Source: Fusarium oxysporum f. sp. lycopersici 4287
Lineage: Eukaryota; Ascomycota; Sordariomycetes; Hypocreales; Nectriaceae
Direction of reading: 5' to 3'
NCBI RefSeq assembly: GCF_000149955.1
Contig: NC_030991.1
Span: 3,890,629 to 3,954,628, forward strand
DNA: 64,000 bases
Positions 51,717-61,938 of this stretch are shown here, piece after piece (within the stretch, counting starts at the first letter, position 1; each line of letters opens with the position of its first letter). A model generated the notes under the pieces. It was not told where the DNA came from. It worked only from the letters and a program-made list of their open reading frames with translations, and did no database searches. Made by a program: the position numbers and the translations under genes.

Positions 51717-53050
51717 TTTTCAAGAACAGTTGATAAGCTTATTTATCATGCCTGGGGACATTATCAGATGCTAAACTGTAAGTCGAAATGGTGATATGCG
51801 CAGTACGAACACAAAACAGCTAACAATTGAGTTAATCAAGGAAGACAGTATTATTGGGGGGCCCTGACACATTATAAATAGCCACTGAGAAGGTTTATCA
51901 CTCACTTTTATTACCAAAAATCCGGCGGGAGATTGAAAACACCATCCCTCTTTCAGTCAAATAGGAACTAGCAAGGGTATAAGCCAATGAGAGACATAGA
52001 ATTTGCTCTTTTACTGAAAATGGGACGAACAATAGGGATGTAGATCCAGTATTTCTGTGTTGACCCAGTGGTCCATGTCTGCAGATAGACATACTCGGAC
52101 TGCTGGTCAAGATCGCGACGGCGACGGTGTCGGGCAGACCTGGCTCCAGAGTCGCAGCAATCATCCGGCGGGTTAGACTGGTGGCGTCGCGTCGACTGGA
52201 TATTAATAGTGCGAAATTGGCAGTTGATGCAGGCGAAGCCTTTATAAACTTGCAGCTTGTCGTGCCAGCTCAGGGCGATGCATCATCAGGTTCTAAGGGT
52301 GCAGGGGATAAAGATTTCAGAAGTTGACTTAGCCCTTTCTAGCTTCTGTGGAGTTGTTGTGCTTATCGTGTAGATATATTGTTACGCGTGATGGGCCATT
52401 GGATAATGCGAATTTGCAGCTCTCTCTGGTGCAAAATAGGAGACAGGCGCTGGTACCAAAAAGAGCTGTAGATTATCGAGAAGGGTATTATTAGCCATTA
52501 TATAAGCAATGTTAGTACCTTAGGAACGTACTGGATCCTGTTGCCTTGATAGTGCTGTAATGGATGATACTTTGTAAAAAGGGGTCTAACGGGAAGTGCT
52601 CGAGATGTCATGCGTGCGCGGAGTAGTATTTTGGCAATTGAACGAAACACGCGGACATGACGCGTGCATGGATAACCCAGCAACGTGCACGGGCCAGACT
52701 TGTTGTATTTCGTCGAATTACCACCACGACTGCGTACAGTAGCGATAAACTTTGAGTGCACCGATTGGATAGAGTGCACAGATATTACAGAAATAGCAGT
52801 CGTAAATCGAAAAATAGTTAAAGGAACGGCAATCTAGATACTTTCGACACTTGAACTTCAATCAGCCCCTCCTCTTTCTGATGCTGGATCTCTACTCCTC
52901 TCCACTGCCTGAGTACTTGAACCCATCCTTACTTTCCTCCCCTTTGGACTCTTCGCGACTAGCATATCTTTGGCTCCGTAATTGGTAGGAATGTTGACGT
53001 TTCAGACGGGCTTTTCGTCGCTTCGGTAACTGATGGGGATTTCTTGTGGT
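51717..53050. other. Intergenic with dispersed repeat
   Basis: Contains the inverted copy (51885-52050) of the repeat at 16870-17040. A short frame at 52127-52327 has no recognisable family. Confidence 0.4.
51885..52050 (-). repeat. Dispersed repeat, inverted copy of 16870-17040
   Basis: On the minus strand TCTCATTGGCTTATACCCTT is flanked by TTTCAGTAAAAGA and GACTGAAAGAGGGA as in the other copy, with scattered differences. Confidence 0.65.
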
Positions 53051-53442
53051 TTATGTTGACATGTTGCCCGTGTTGTAGTGCTCCAGGATTTCGGCTGACG
53101 TAGATGATGTTTGCCGCTCTTTATCGAATTTGACGCTACGTATAGCATCCTGCATGTCTACGGTAGAGAGTAGAGATAGAAATCCTTGGTCCTCTACTCC
53201 GGCGCTGTTCCTCAATAAGCCCAAAACCTCCTCCCGGGCAGTTTCTTTATTGCTCAGTCCATCGGCAATCGTTACGAGCTGTTGCCACAGAAAGACTTTG
53301 ATGTTTCGAATTTCGTATATGAAACAAGCTTGGGCGGAGTCAACCTTCCAACAAGGGGTTTGTTATTGGAGCCAGAAATGAGCGGCGTGATTCTACTTAC
53401 CGTTGGGATAGTCCACGGGGCTTTGCCTCCTGTGGAAACCAT
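53051..53442 (-). CDS. Small unknown protein, two exons
   Basis: Exon 1 (53401-53442) encodes MVSTGGKAPWTIPT; a 56-nt GT..AG intron (53345-53400) leads to exon 2 (53051-53344), with phase 0 at both sides. The product is about 111 residues. Exon 2 reads VDSAQACFIYEIRNIKVFLW and ends EILEHYNTGNMST. It is soluble and helical with no signal peptide. No family is recognised; a similar length and an N-terminal STGG start occur in small fungal proteins, but I assign no function. Confidence 0.6.
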
Positions 53443-54767
53443 GATGTAGTAAAAGGCTCGCTCGCTCACTTTTTGTGGGAGTGCGAAAAAACCAAGTTCG
53501 AAGCAAATGAGAAAGGTGAAGGGACCAAAATGACTTAACTGAGAGACGGGGCAGCCGCCTTTATAGAACGTGTAGGGCACCGATGGGCTGATTACCAGGT
53601 GCATCCTTGTACGAATCCACAGTGGCTGCGGCGTCGAGATCACCATACCCCCCTGATGACTCCTGAGTTACCCCTCTAGAATGCATGGTGACAAGCCCAA
53701 GACACCCCAACGCCTCAAGGTTGAATGGGTAGGACTATGAAGCTAACTAAGGGCGCCTTGGCAGTACCAGTGTTGCGTCTGCGAAGAAAACCCCATAGTG
53801 GCGAGTATAATATGACTGAATGTCTGAACCCTGGCCTGGATCGCCCCACAGTTTGATGACCCGCGTGTGGCTGCACAACAGAGAATTGCGTTTTGACGGT
53901 TCAAAATGTGACCACCATTTTCTCAAGCTGCGCACCCAATGGACTTGTGCATCAGTTACATGGTCACTTGGTAACCGATGACCCTCTGCCTGGACTGACA
54001 TGTGCCAAGGCCTGCTTTTTCACGCTTGTGGGAAGGCTTTGTGGCTGCAGCTGGCCGCTTTCAATCCTTCAACTATCAGGGTGGACTTCGGGCCTGCGGG
54101 TAACAACCTATATCTTCGAATTTCGTCCACCAGCCGCGCCCTGGCGGTGGCTATGGCCAGCTGTACGACCTAAGGTCTCTGGTGCTGCCAACAAAAACGC
54201 TCTGACGAAACTGTCTGATGCGAAAAAGTAAGGTTGACCAATGTAACGACGAGATCACCGCTTTGGTTTACACTTTGCCGGGGTTATGTTGTGAAGATCC
54301 CTTTTCCGGGTGAAAGAAGAACGCGAGGTGACCACAGAGAAGAGCAGTCGATGGGCTACCTGTCTGCTCCTTCAACTCTAGGATTATTGCCAAGACCCAC
54401 CACGGTAGTGCATTTATTTCTACAACCGGGGTTGAGAGATAGATTGGTGACGGTCGAATGTGGCTGATCTCAACAGAGCGAGAGAGCAGCAGAAGAGGAA
54501 GAAAATGTAAAGGTCGCACCTAACCATCACCCCACAGGGCAAAAGATTGGGCTATAACTGCTATTGTAGCAATTACGGTGGTGCTTTTAGCTGCCTATAG
54601 GAGCTTACGTTGGACCAAGCCGTAACAGAAAAGAAGACGGAAAAAAAAAAAAAAATATAAGCCATTACGAAAAAAACAAAAGAAAAGGCAGACAATAGTA
54701 AAATTAAACCCAACTGATTGCATTTGTCGATGCGATCATCAATCCTTCACGCTTCGCTGCTGTATAT
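53443..54767. other. Intergenic with OrsD-flank relic
   Basis: 54235-54335 is a diverged relic of the OrsD-linked flank repeat (GACCAATGTAACGACGAGAT..GATCCCTTTTCCGGGTGAAA). Poly-A-rich DNA occurs near 54640-54690. No gene is recognised. Confidence 0.45.
54235..54335 (+). repeat. Relic of OrsD-linked flank repeat
   Basis: Diverged match to 42160-42260 and 49995-50105; no OrsD-like coding part is adjacent. Confidence 0.45.
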
Positions 54768-55366
54768 TCATTGTCGCTGCTCGTCCCGTTCCGAGCTTTG
54801 GTTGTAGTTGAAAGTGGAGAAAAGGGCGACTTCAAAATTTGGGGGACTGCTTCCGTTTTGAACCCGCGTCCCTTCCAAATCCGCCGCCGTCATTTGGATA
54901 TCCTTCTCTCCAAAACCGGTGAGCAAACTCTGCACCACTGCGCTGCGATCGGTCCCGTGGGCCGCGACGGTACTTTGTATACCCTGGATCATTTTCTCCT
55001 TCTCTCTGGACGCACAGATCTGCTGCGACTTGATGGCCTTGACCTGGCCCTGTGGTGGTACTGCGACCCTGGAAAATCGGTTCCCTCGCATGCTTACCCG
55101 TCTTTCCCCCGGTTCGGGTGTTATGGTGGCCTGGAGCTCAACAGTCGAGCATAATGCTGATTGCTGAAAGTGACAAAGCTGCTGCATCATTCCCATGAGC
55201 TCTGGCGAGCCCTCCGTGATCTGGGCCGCACCAACTGCACCCCTCACAACATCAATCACACGAGTTGCGTTTCCGACGCTGTCAGACTGGTACGCCGATG
55301 TGGCTTCTTCACTCGCCTCGCCTGCCCTGTCCTGGTGGGCATGTGTGGATAAATCTGCCGGCGAAG
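54768..55366 (-). CDS. Unknown protein, minus strand, 5' end missing
   Basis: An open minus-strand stretch of about 200 codons has no usable ATG near its upper limit (in-frame TAA at about 55367-55369). The content looks like real protein: GAVGAAQITEGSPELMGMMQ, ELQATITPEPGERRVSMRG, HGTDRSAVVQSLLTGFGEKD and a final FEVALFSTFNYN. Acceptor-like CAG sites near 55326-55356 allow an upstream exon that I could not identify. Its upper part overlaps the plus-strand frame starting at 55195. No family is recognised. Confidence 0.45.
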
Positions 55367-55872
55367 CTTATCTGGCAAGCCTATTCAGCCTCAAGACAAG
55401 GGAGCACTTCCGCAAGGTGATTCTGATGCTGGACTCCGACGGGCTGTTTTATGACGCCGACTCTTATATGAACCCGACAATCTGCGACACGCTTCTTGAT
55501 AACCTATCGATACTGGGAATAGTCATCGAGCAGCCAGAACCTGCACATCCATACCGAGCAGGCAGGGACAACATGAATGACGAGAAAGAGGAGTGGAGAG
55601 CATGGCTGACAACTACTTTGGAGTACATAAACCAAGCCATTCCCAACGACGCTAAAGTGGTCGTGGATACCAATAAAATGACAGACGCAACAGAGATTGT
55701 TGAGAGAGCGATGTCGGGGCGGTGCAATTTCCAGGATTTGCGAGATGGCGACAGGGTATTTGAGAGGGCGGAGTACTCTTACACAGGCGGCTATTGGGAC
55801 GACGACCATGGACCGACTAGTTGCAGAGACATCATCGATGATTGTGACTACGACTATTATTACTCGGACTGA
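55195..55872 (+). CDS. Unknown protein with acidic Tyr-rich tail
   Basis: A plus-strand frame of 225 residues. From about residue 50 the sequence looks well conserved (SAGEAYLASLFSLKTREHFR, VILMLDSDGLFYDADSYMN, EWRAWLTTTLEYINQAIPND) and it ends in an Asp/Tyr-rich tail (DDCDYDYYYSD). The first 50 residues lie antisense to the minus-strand frame and are less convincing, so the true start may be downstream or in another exon. No domain is recognised. Confidence 0.5.
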   Translation: MSSGEPSVIWAAPTAPLTTSITRVAFPTLSDWYADVASSLASPALSWWACVDKSAGEAYLASLFSLKTREHFRKVILMLDSDGLFYDADSYMNPTICDTLLDNLSILGIVIEQPEPAHPYRAGRDNMNDEKEEWRAWLTTTLEYINQAIPNDAKVVVDTNKMTDATEIVERAMSGRCNFQDLRDGDRVFERAEYSYTGGYWDDDHGPTSCRDIIDDCDYDYYYSD

Positions 55873-56455
55873 CTTGCTTATATCTCTTTACCATTTTTGG
55901 AGGATTAGTAGGATTCTGGTGGGATGGAAATAGGACTTTGGTAACAACAGTCAATACATTCCGAGTTACTTCTTATCCAACGATCATACACAAGACGGGA
56001 AGAGTCATAGTAATACAGGTAAACGGCAAGGGTAATTGGCAAATAATAATATTCATGCAGATATATTATATTATGTATCACAGACATTGATATGGGTCAG
56101 ATTTGAAGTCCTCTGCCGCTCTTGTAGATTATACAGATACAAGGTCTTGCTCCGTACTGGCAGGAACAGTCAATATAGATTTAGCAGTTATGTGGAACAA
56201 ACGACATACAGTGGCAAACTTGTTGAGTAGGCCATTATGGTCACTTGATGGTTGCGTGCGCTAAGCTGGCAGCTCTGTTATAGGTCGTGAGTGTTGATCG
56301 GAAATTCGTTGGACGATTGAGATCCTTCATGCGACATCAATCGTGCAGTCGTATTACATGCGTCGTTGTAAGGTTATTATGTACTTGGAATCTAGTTCAT
56401 CATATCAGCAAAGTATCTCGCACGTCAAAATCAACAACATACCATGATAGCACCT
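55873..56455. other. Intergenic
   Basis: AT-rich; no gene recognised between the two converging genes. Confidence 0.4.
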
Positions 56456-57679
56456 TCAGCCACGCGATATACGCGTAATGAGTTCACTGAGTATCTCCTC
56501 CTTAAGGATATCCACAAACTCATCATCGTCCTTCCCTCTTGTAACAAAGTCTATCTTTTCTTCGTGCTCTCGGAGGGTATCTTCTATCTCGCTTATTATC
56601 ACGCTCGCTTCGTTGTCGGCATTATCTTGGGTATATCGTAATCCTGCGAGTTCGGTGTCCAGATCGACGACTTTCTTCTCGCATTGTGTTAGCTGTGTTT
56701 GCAGCTTCACCACCTCGGCTTCTCCGTCCACGACTTTCTTTTCGCATTGAGTGAGTTGTGTTTGTAGCTTGGTAATCTCAGTTTCTCGGTCCAAAGCCGT
56801 CTTCTCGCATTGGATGAGTTGCGTCTGTAGCTTGGCGACGTCGGCTTGTAGTTCCTGGACATGCCGTGACTGGTCCTCGGGGGTATTGGGTCGTGTACGA
56901 TTATGGACTACAGCCTCGAGTTCTAGCAGCTTGTTCCATATTGTGGCGTTATTAGGGACTACCTCCCGGCTTCGTTTGCCAGTTGAGTCTTGGCTTCGTT
57001 TGCGCTTGTGGGAAGGGGTAGGTGGATCGAAGGTTGATGTTTCGTTGTACAGGGGTGCATTCGTTTGGCCGACCGTGGCTTTATTGTAAGAAGGTGGTGG
57101 AGGCTTCGCAAGTGTTGTGACCTTTGCACCACGACCCGAGAACCAACGAGATATGTCATAATCAGGACCAGAGAATGGATTCAGCTGCTGTATGGTTGCG
57201 GAGCTGAGAGACTCTAACTGATCCTGAGACAATGCATCGTCGGGGATGTAGACGCGTAAAGAGGTTGTCTCTACCAACTCATAGAGCGAGTCAAGTATGA
57301 CTCCGGAACGCAATCGGGCAGCCGTAACTGGCTCGCTTATAAAGCTTGGGATGAGGATAGTGATCGCGTCGTTGAGCTCGAAGTTAAGACATATCGTAGA
57401 CCCAAGGACAGGCTTGACGGGATCGGGGACGTCTTGTTCGACGGAAGGTGTGAGGGAGATGATAGACCGAGGGTTGACGTGAATGCAGATGGCTGAAGTC
57501 TTGGTGTGTTGCTTATAGCTAATGGGAATCTGAATTTCGAAGAGCGCCGAGGTCGTATTAAGGTGTAGCGTAAATCGAATCGAAGAACTCTTAGGATCAG
57601 GCTCAGCGAGATATCGTGGCGTACCATTATGCTGCCACGCAAGCACCGCCTTTACCGCATCTAACTGAATCGACGCCAT
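56456..57679 (-). CDS. Fungal coiled-coil protein
   Basis: An intact single exon of 407 residues. The N-terminal half (residues 1-165) is a beta-rich globular domain (SIRFTLHLNTTSALFEIQIP, CIHVNPRSIISLTP). A Pro/Lys/Arg linker with a likely nuclear signal (SHKRKRSQ; GKRSREVV) follows. The C-terminal third is a coiled coil with an internally repeated unit of about 22 residues (KLQTQLTQCEKKVVDGEAEV, three to four times), and the tail is acidic. The N-terminal part matches the look of an expanded fungal family of unknown function; nuclear localisation is inference from the basic clusters. Confidence 0.72.
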   Translation of the reverse strand: MASIQLDAVKAVLAWQHNGTPRYLAEPDPKSSSIRFTLHLNTTSALFEIQIPISYKQHTKTSAICIHVNPRSIISLTPSVEQDVPDPVKPVLGSTICLNFELNDAITILIPSFISEPVTAARLRSGVILDSLYELVETTSLRVYIPDDALSQDQLESLSSATIQQLNPFSGPDYDISRWFSGRGAKVTTLAKPPPPSYNKATVGQTNAPLYNETSTFDPPTPSHKRKRSQDSTGKRSREVVPNNATIWNKLLELEAVVHNRTRPNTPEDQSRHVQELQADVAKLQTQLIQCEKTALDRETEITKLQTQLTQCEKKVVDGEAEVVKLQTQLTQCEKKVVDLDTELAGLRYTQDNADNEASVIISEIEDTLREHEEKIDFVTRGKDDDEFVDILKEEILSELITRISRG

Positions 57680-58442
57680 CGCGCTACCAATTAATTTAGT
57701 ATATCAAGACACGTACACGTACCTGACCTATAATCCCAAACCCTTTCCCACAGCAACCCTAGAAGAAAAACCAGTTTCGCTGACAGGCGACCCGTGACCT
57801 CCAGATAAACTGCGAGGTCATGCCCAGACTCCAGATATACTGCGAGTCGGAGCGCGTGTCCCTTCTGCACCCCGGTTATTCCACGGAAGGAGGCGCGCGC
57901 GCTCGTTCGGTGGGTATAAGTCGGAATTTTATAACGGTGCAGCAGCGATGTACGGGCTTCTTCTGCGGGAAGCGGGTGGTGAGGGGGGCGTTGGTTGTGG
58001 TTTGTTGTGGTGTTTGCAGAGGGCGACATCGTGAGGATTTGGGAGGAGAAATTGATGAGGTTGGGTGGAGTTGGGCATGGTACGTGATGAAACTGATTAC
58101 GCGATGACTAAGGAGGTGAGAGGCTAGCCATAGTGGTACTAGTGTCTGTTTTAACTGAGCAGACTCCACTTGTCGTTGATCGCCTAGTCTCCCAACAAAT
58201 CAAAGCTCAAGATGACTAGCCTGGAATTACCATCCCTCCAGTGGCTCTGACACCCACTACACGGCAAAGCCATGCTTTTGAAACGGGCTAATTGGCGCTG
58301 AGTGAGTGGTAATTGGTACAGTAGCAAATTCCAACCAACGTGCACGGATAAAAAGGATGTAGTTTCATGAAGATAATGGAGACAAAGGGCTAGCGCACGG
58401 ACAAAAAGTGTGTAATTTAGTGAATTACAGGCAGTCCTTTCT

Positions 58443-58483
<41 letters not shown>

Positions 58484-58592
58484 GGTGGTAGTGGTAGGAG
58501 GTGTAGAAGGAGAAGGCAATAAAATTAACTAAATAGATTCATTCCGAATGAGCGACTTCCCCCAGAAACAATTCTACAGCTCTGAACAAGTC
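57680..58592. other. Intergenic with CAG microsatellite and dispersed motif
   Basis: Two copies of a GCACGGAYAAAAAG motif (58341 and 58394), a (CAG)n array at 58448-58477 and a short duplication of AGATAAACTGCGAGG/AGATATACTGCGAG near 57805-57845. No gene is seen. Confidence 0.5.
58448..58477 (+). repeat. (CAG)n microsatellite
   Basis: About nine consecutive AGC/CAG units followed by degenerate TAG/TGG repeats. Confidence 0.8.
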
Positions 58593-60363
58593 TCACTTCG
58601 CCATAGTATCATCAAGAGTTTCTCCATCTTCGACGGTCATTTCCTTTACACTCTTGGTCGTGGAATTTGCCGGCGATTTAGCCGACTTACGACTAAGAAC
58701 CTTCAGTTCGATACCGATCTCGTCGACTCTCTGTACAAGCGACGGTCAACGATAGTATACATTATCATCTTCAAGGTATTCACCTGTGTAATGAGCTGTC
58801 TGGGTCTTTCACAAAGCTGCCTCTCTTGGGTCTGAATCTCCAGGATGCTTTCCTCGTACGCATCATTTGAAGAGTGGACAAAACACAGTCCACCCACCCA
58901 AGCAACGCCGGGAATAATGCACATGTCTGAGATCTCATTGTAGAGCGCTGCTGCCTTGGACGCAATCAGAAATCTGTCTTTCATGCGGTCAGCGTCCCTG
59001 AGAAAGTCCTATATCTTAAATAAGTATATGGCTGAGCTTTCGTGAGAAGTAATAACATACTCGCTTCAATTCTGGGTCAATTCAGCTCATCTAGATCGTC
59101 AGGCGCCAGGTTTCTCATCAACACTCGATCATGGCCGTCATCGATCACTGCCATAATCTTCTGGATACCAAGCAAAAATTCCAAGAAATTTTCGATCTGT
59201 TCCTGCAACTTAGTAAGGTCTTCGAGGGTTTTGTTCAATATAGCGACGACGTCGGCCTTTCGTAGTTAGAATGAACCTTTGGAAATATAGAGCTCAGGTT
59301 ATCTAAGCCTTACGGTTGATTGAACCTCATTTTGAAGCTCACCCAGTATGTCATTCAAACTGGAAATCGTTTGCTGGGCTGCCCCAATGCGCCTATCCAG
59401 TGTCTATGGGGGACCTACTGACATTCCAGCAACTATCAGTTTGGGGTTCATGAAGAGCGCCGCCATTGCAGAAAAGACAGCATCGACTCCCGGGGCTCTG
59501 GCTATTTGGGCATAAGAGTCAGCCTCGAACATGCGAGTGAAATAAAAAGCTCACTTCGGAAGTCGTTGTAAGTGTCCTTGTAGTCCTGTAAGGCTTCGTT
59601 GAAGACCTCTCTGGACTCTTCTAACTTTTGTCTGTGCTTCTGAAGCGTCTCCTCGTATCTTTGTGTTCCAACAATCTTTCTCTCCGCCTCCTTCTTTTGT
59701 GTCTCGTTGGACGCTGTTCTAAGTCAAATTTGTTCCCAGTAGCCACTAGATGATATTGGAAGCTTACTTGTCTTTTCGTCCAGCGCACGTAGCACATTTT
59801 GCGTTTCGTATTTCCATTGAGAGAAGTTCTCCTTCACGTGAGCAATGGTATTGACGGATTCATCTACTGCTCTCAATCCGGACGTAATTAAAGACTGCAA
59901 TCGTACGTTTCTTACCGTGCCATGCTTCTTGTGAATATATCGCACTATGCACTCTATCTAATCGTGGATGTTAACTTCTTGAACAATAACTCAAGTAGAA
60001 TATCTTACAGTGCCCTCAACCTCAGACATGGCCTTAGTTAGGACAGCCACTCTTCCCATCTGTTCAGATGCTGATCTGAATGCCTCCTGGCCCATATGGG
60101 TACAGTGACCAATGTTGGCCCGCAATGAGTCGTATCTGACGAGATGTTAGTATTCTATGGCCGGTTGAGCCTTGTCGAGGATTATACTTAAGCCCATGAC
60201 CAGAGAGTTCAAGGCTTGTCAGTGGCGATCTGGACACCAACAACTTGCAATGAGCCATCAGTATAATGCATTGTGGTGCTTGTTGTATTTGGTGACCCCA
60301 TTTACGTGGTGCAGTCTGGTTGTAGAGGTCATCGTCGCGAAAAATAAGCTGCTGCTCATCCAT
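58593..60363 (-). pseudogene. Eight-exon helical protein gene, two lesions
   Basis: Exons: 60188-60363, 60009-60135, 59768-59957, 59555-59713, 59314-59501, 59061-59256, 58784-59008 and 58593-58730; every junction is GT..AG and all phases agree, so the structure is reliable. The product would be about 465 residues, almost entirely helical with long coiled coils (KEAERKIVGTQRYEETLQKH; LNKTLEDLTKLQEQIENFL) and one hydrophobic stretch around MCIIPGVAWVGGLCFV. Two lesions break it: an in-frame TAG at 59404-59406 in exon 5 and one extra base near 59079 in exon 6. The rest of each exon is clean, so inactivation is recent, or these are assembly errors. I do not recognise the family; the layout of paired long helices around a hydrophobic hairpin is seen in several membrane-acting proteins, but that is speculation. 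Confidence 0.7.
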
Positions 60364-61071
60364 GTTTTCCTGTCAGGCGGGCTGATGAATGACAGGCAAA
60401 ATTATTTCTATAGGAACTTTGAGGGTATTGTCTGATCAATATATAGTTGAGAAACTCCAGATAATTTGCTTTTGCCATCATTATGTGCCTCGGACCAAGA
60501 TAAGACTCGTCCAGCCAGACACCACCATGAGCATCTCCGTCCGACTACTGTTATCCAAGAATTTTATTTGACAACAGCATATGCAATGAATTCTTACTTG
60601 GGACTAGACCCGTTTCTGTGCATGAAAAACAATATTCACCGAGTACATTCACCTATCAAAGGTTGGGTGGTAGCACCACAGAAAGCATGGAAATTTAGGT
60701 GGGCCAATTGTATGAGGTTGCGTGTCACTCGCAGACAGATTTTGTCCATATGACATGACTGAACAACGCATGCCTGCAAGCGTTACTGAAGGCTGCAAGG
60801 AAATATAAACCATCCAATGATTTATGTTTCTTTCCAACCTTATCTTCCACCCCTACTCTGAAATGTCGTTATTTTCCTGGTCGTTCCCACATTACAAAGC
60901 TGGTGGAGGTGATTTTGGTATGTAGGACTAGGGTACAAAAGCAAATAAGGATGCAGGGGAATTTTACGGACTCTTCCTTGTGTACTCGGATTATATCGTG
61001 TTAGAGATGGGACTTCTACATTTTGTGAGCGGCAAGAGGCCATCGGAGTTCTGCTGCTTCAGCAGCTATTC
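60364..61071. other. Intergenic with partial palindromic repeat
   Basis: 60908-60935 (GATTTTGG..TGTAGGACTAGGGTA) is a partial copy of the 150-bp repeat end. A plus-strand stretch 60965-61071 is open in frame with the 61072 gene but lacks an ATG. Confidence 0.45.
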
Positions 61072-61734
61072 ATGGGCAAAGACGAGAAGGGGAAGCAGAT
61101 GGTGAAGGAGGCTCGTGAGGTGCACTATGGCGAGAACGAGTTCTTGGTGAGACTGCATTGGTTATGCGAGTTTCAATGTGATCAGTACGATATCGACACA
61201 GAACCGGTACCCATCGCCCCATTGGTCCGACGTCTTGTTGTCGTGACAAACCTACACGACAAGTACGACTGGGAAGATCATACTGAGGACAATCCGTGCT
61301 ATCCTTGCGACGGCATCGGCGATGGAGAGGGAAACATAGATCCCAACCATATTCGACCCAGCGGAGATATCGTGGCAAGACGAACCCGGAAGCGTTTGGA
61401 GGAGCTCTTCTTGTTCATCAACGCAGAGGAGATCACGCTTGTGCTCCGTGGAGGTGGACCACCTGATGGTAGTGATGCAGCAACGCGTCAGACCATCGCA
61501 GACATATCCGTCACAGTCAAACGTTTGATAGAGTTCTTTGGCAATCGCTTCGCTGTCCAGAAATGGCCTGACAGCAGATCTCGTCCGACTCGGAACTTAG
61601 TATCCTATTGGAATAAACCAACAGATCGCACTAGACGGGATATAAGGGAAGGCAGGGCCTCGTTTCAGCAACAAATGCAAATGGACGTGGAGAGGTGGAC
61701 GCGTGAGCCATTCACAATCAAGAGCCGAAGCTAG
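61072..61734 (+). CDS. F-box-family-like protein, probably N-terminally truncated
   Basis: A 220-residue frame from ATG 61072; the frame is also open upstream to about 60965 (for example AIGVLLLQQLFMGKDEKGKQ) without an ATG. The visible core (KEAREVHYGENEFLVRLHWL, then PIAPLVRRLVVVTNLHDKYD and RRTRKRLEELFLFINAEEIT LVLRGGG) matches the style of a large fungal F-box/hypothetical family in which an N-terminal F-box precedes this part. No F-box is present here, so the gene is probably truncated or has an exon that I could not locate. No catalytic motif. Confidence 0.5.
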   Translation: MGKDEKGKQMVKEAREVHYGENEFLVRLHWLCEFQCDQYDIDTEPVPIAPLVRRLVVVTNLHDKYDWEDHTEDNPCYPCDGIGDGEGNIDPNHIRPSGDIVARRTRKRLEELFLFINAEEITLVLRGGGPPDGSDAATRQTIADISVTVKRLIEFFGNRFAVQKWPDSRSRPTRNLVSYWNKPTDRTRRDIREGRASFQQQMQMDVERWTREPFTIKSRS

Positions 61735-61938
61735 AAGGTCTTTTGGGTTGTACTGTAAACTTAAAAATAAAATAAAAACCGGACTTGACTTGAAATGGCT
61801 AGAAATAAACGCGTAATCCCGGTCAAGCTACCCTTTGTTATCCATTGTCCACGACGCGTTGAGATCCGTGCCGATAATGATGATGTGTTCGTCTTGCATT
61901 TGGTTCGGTCGTCTGGTTTGCTACTTCAGAAAGATATA
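61735..61938. other. Short intergenic stretch
   Basis: Lies between the 61072 gene and the left terminus of the pogo-like element; no feature is seen. Confidence 0.4.

Noticed and set aside
59390..59410. A 15-nt GTAGGT..TAG intron in the helical-protein gene
   Set aside because: It is far too short for a fungal intron, and the surrounding codons continue in the same frame, so an in-frame nonsense codon is the better reading.
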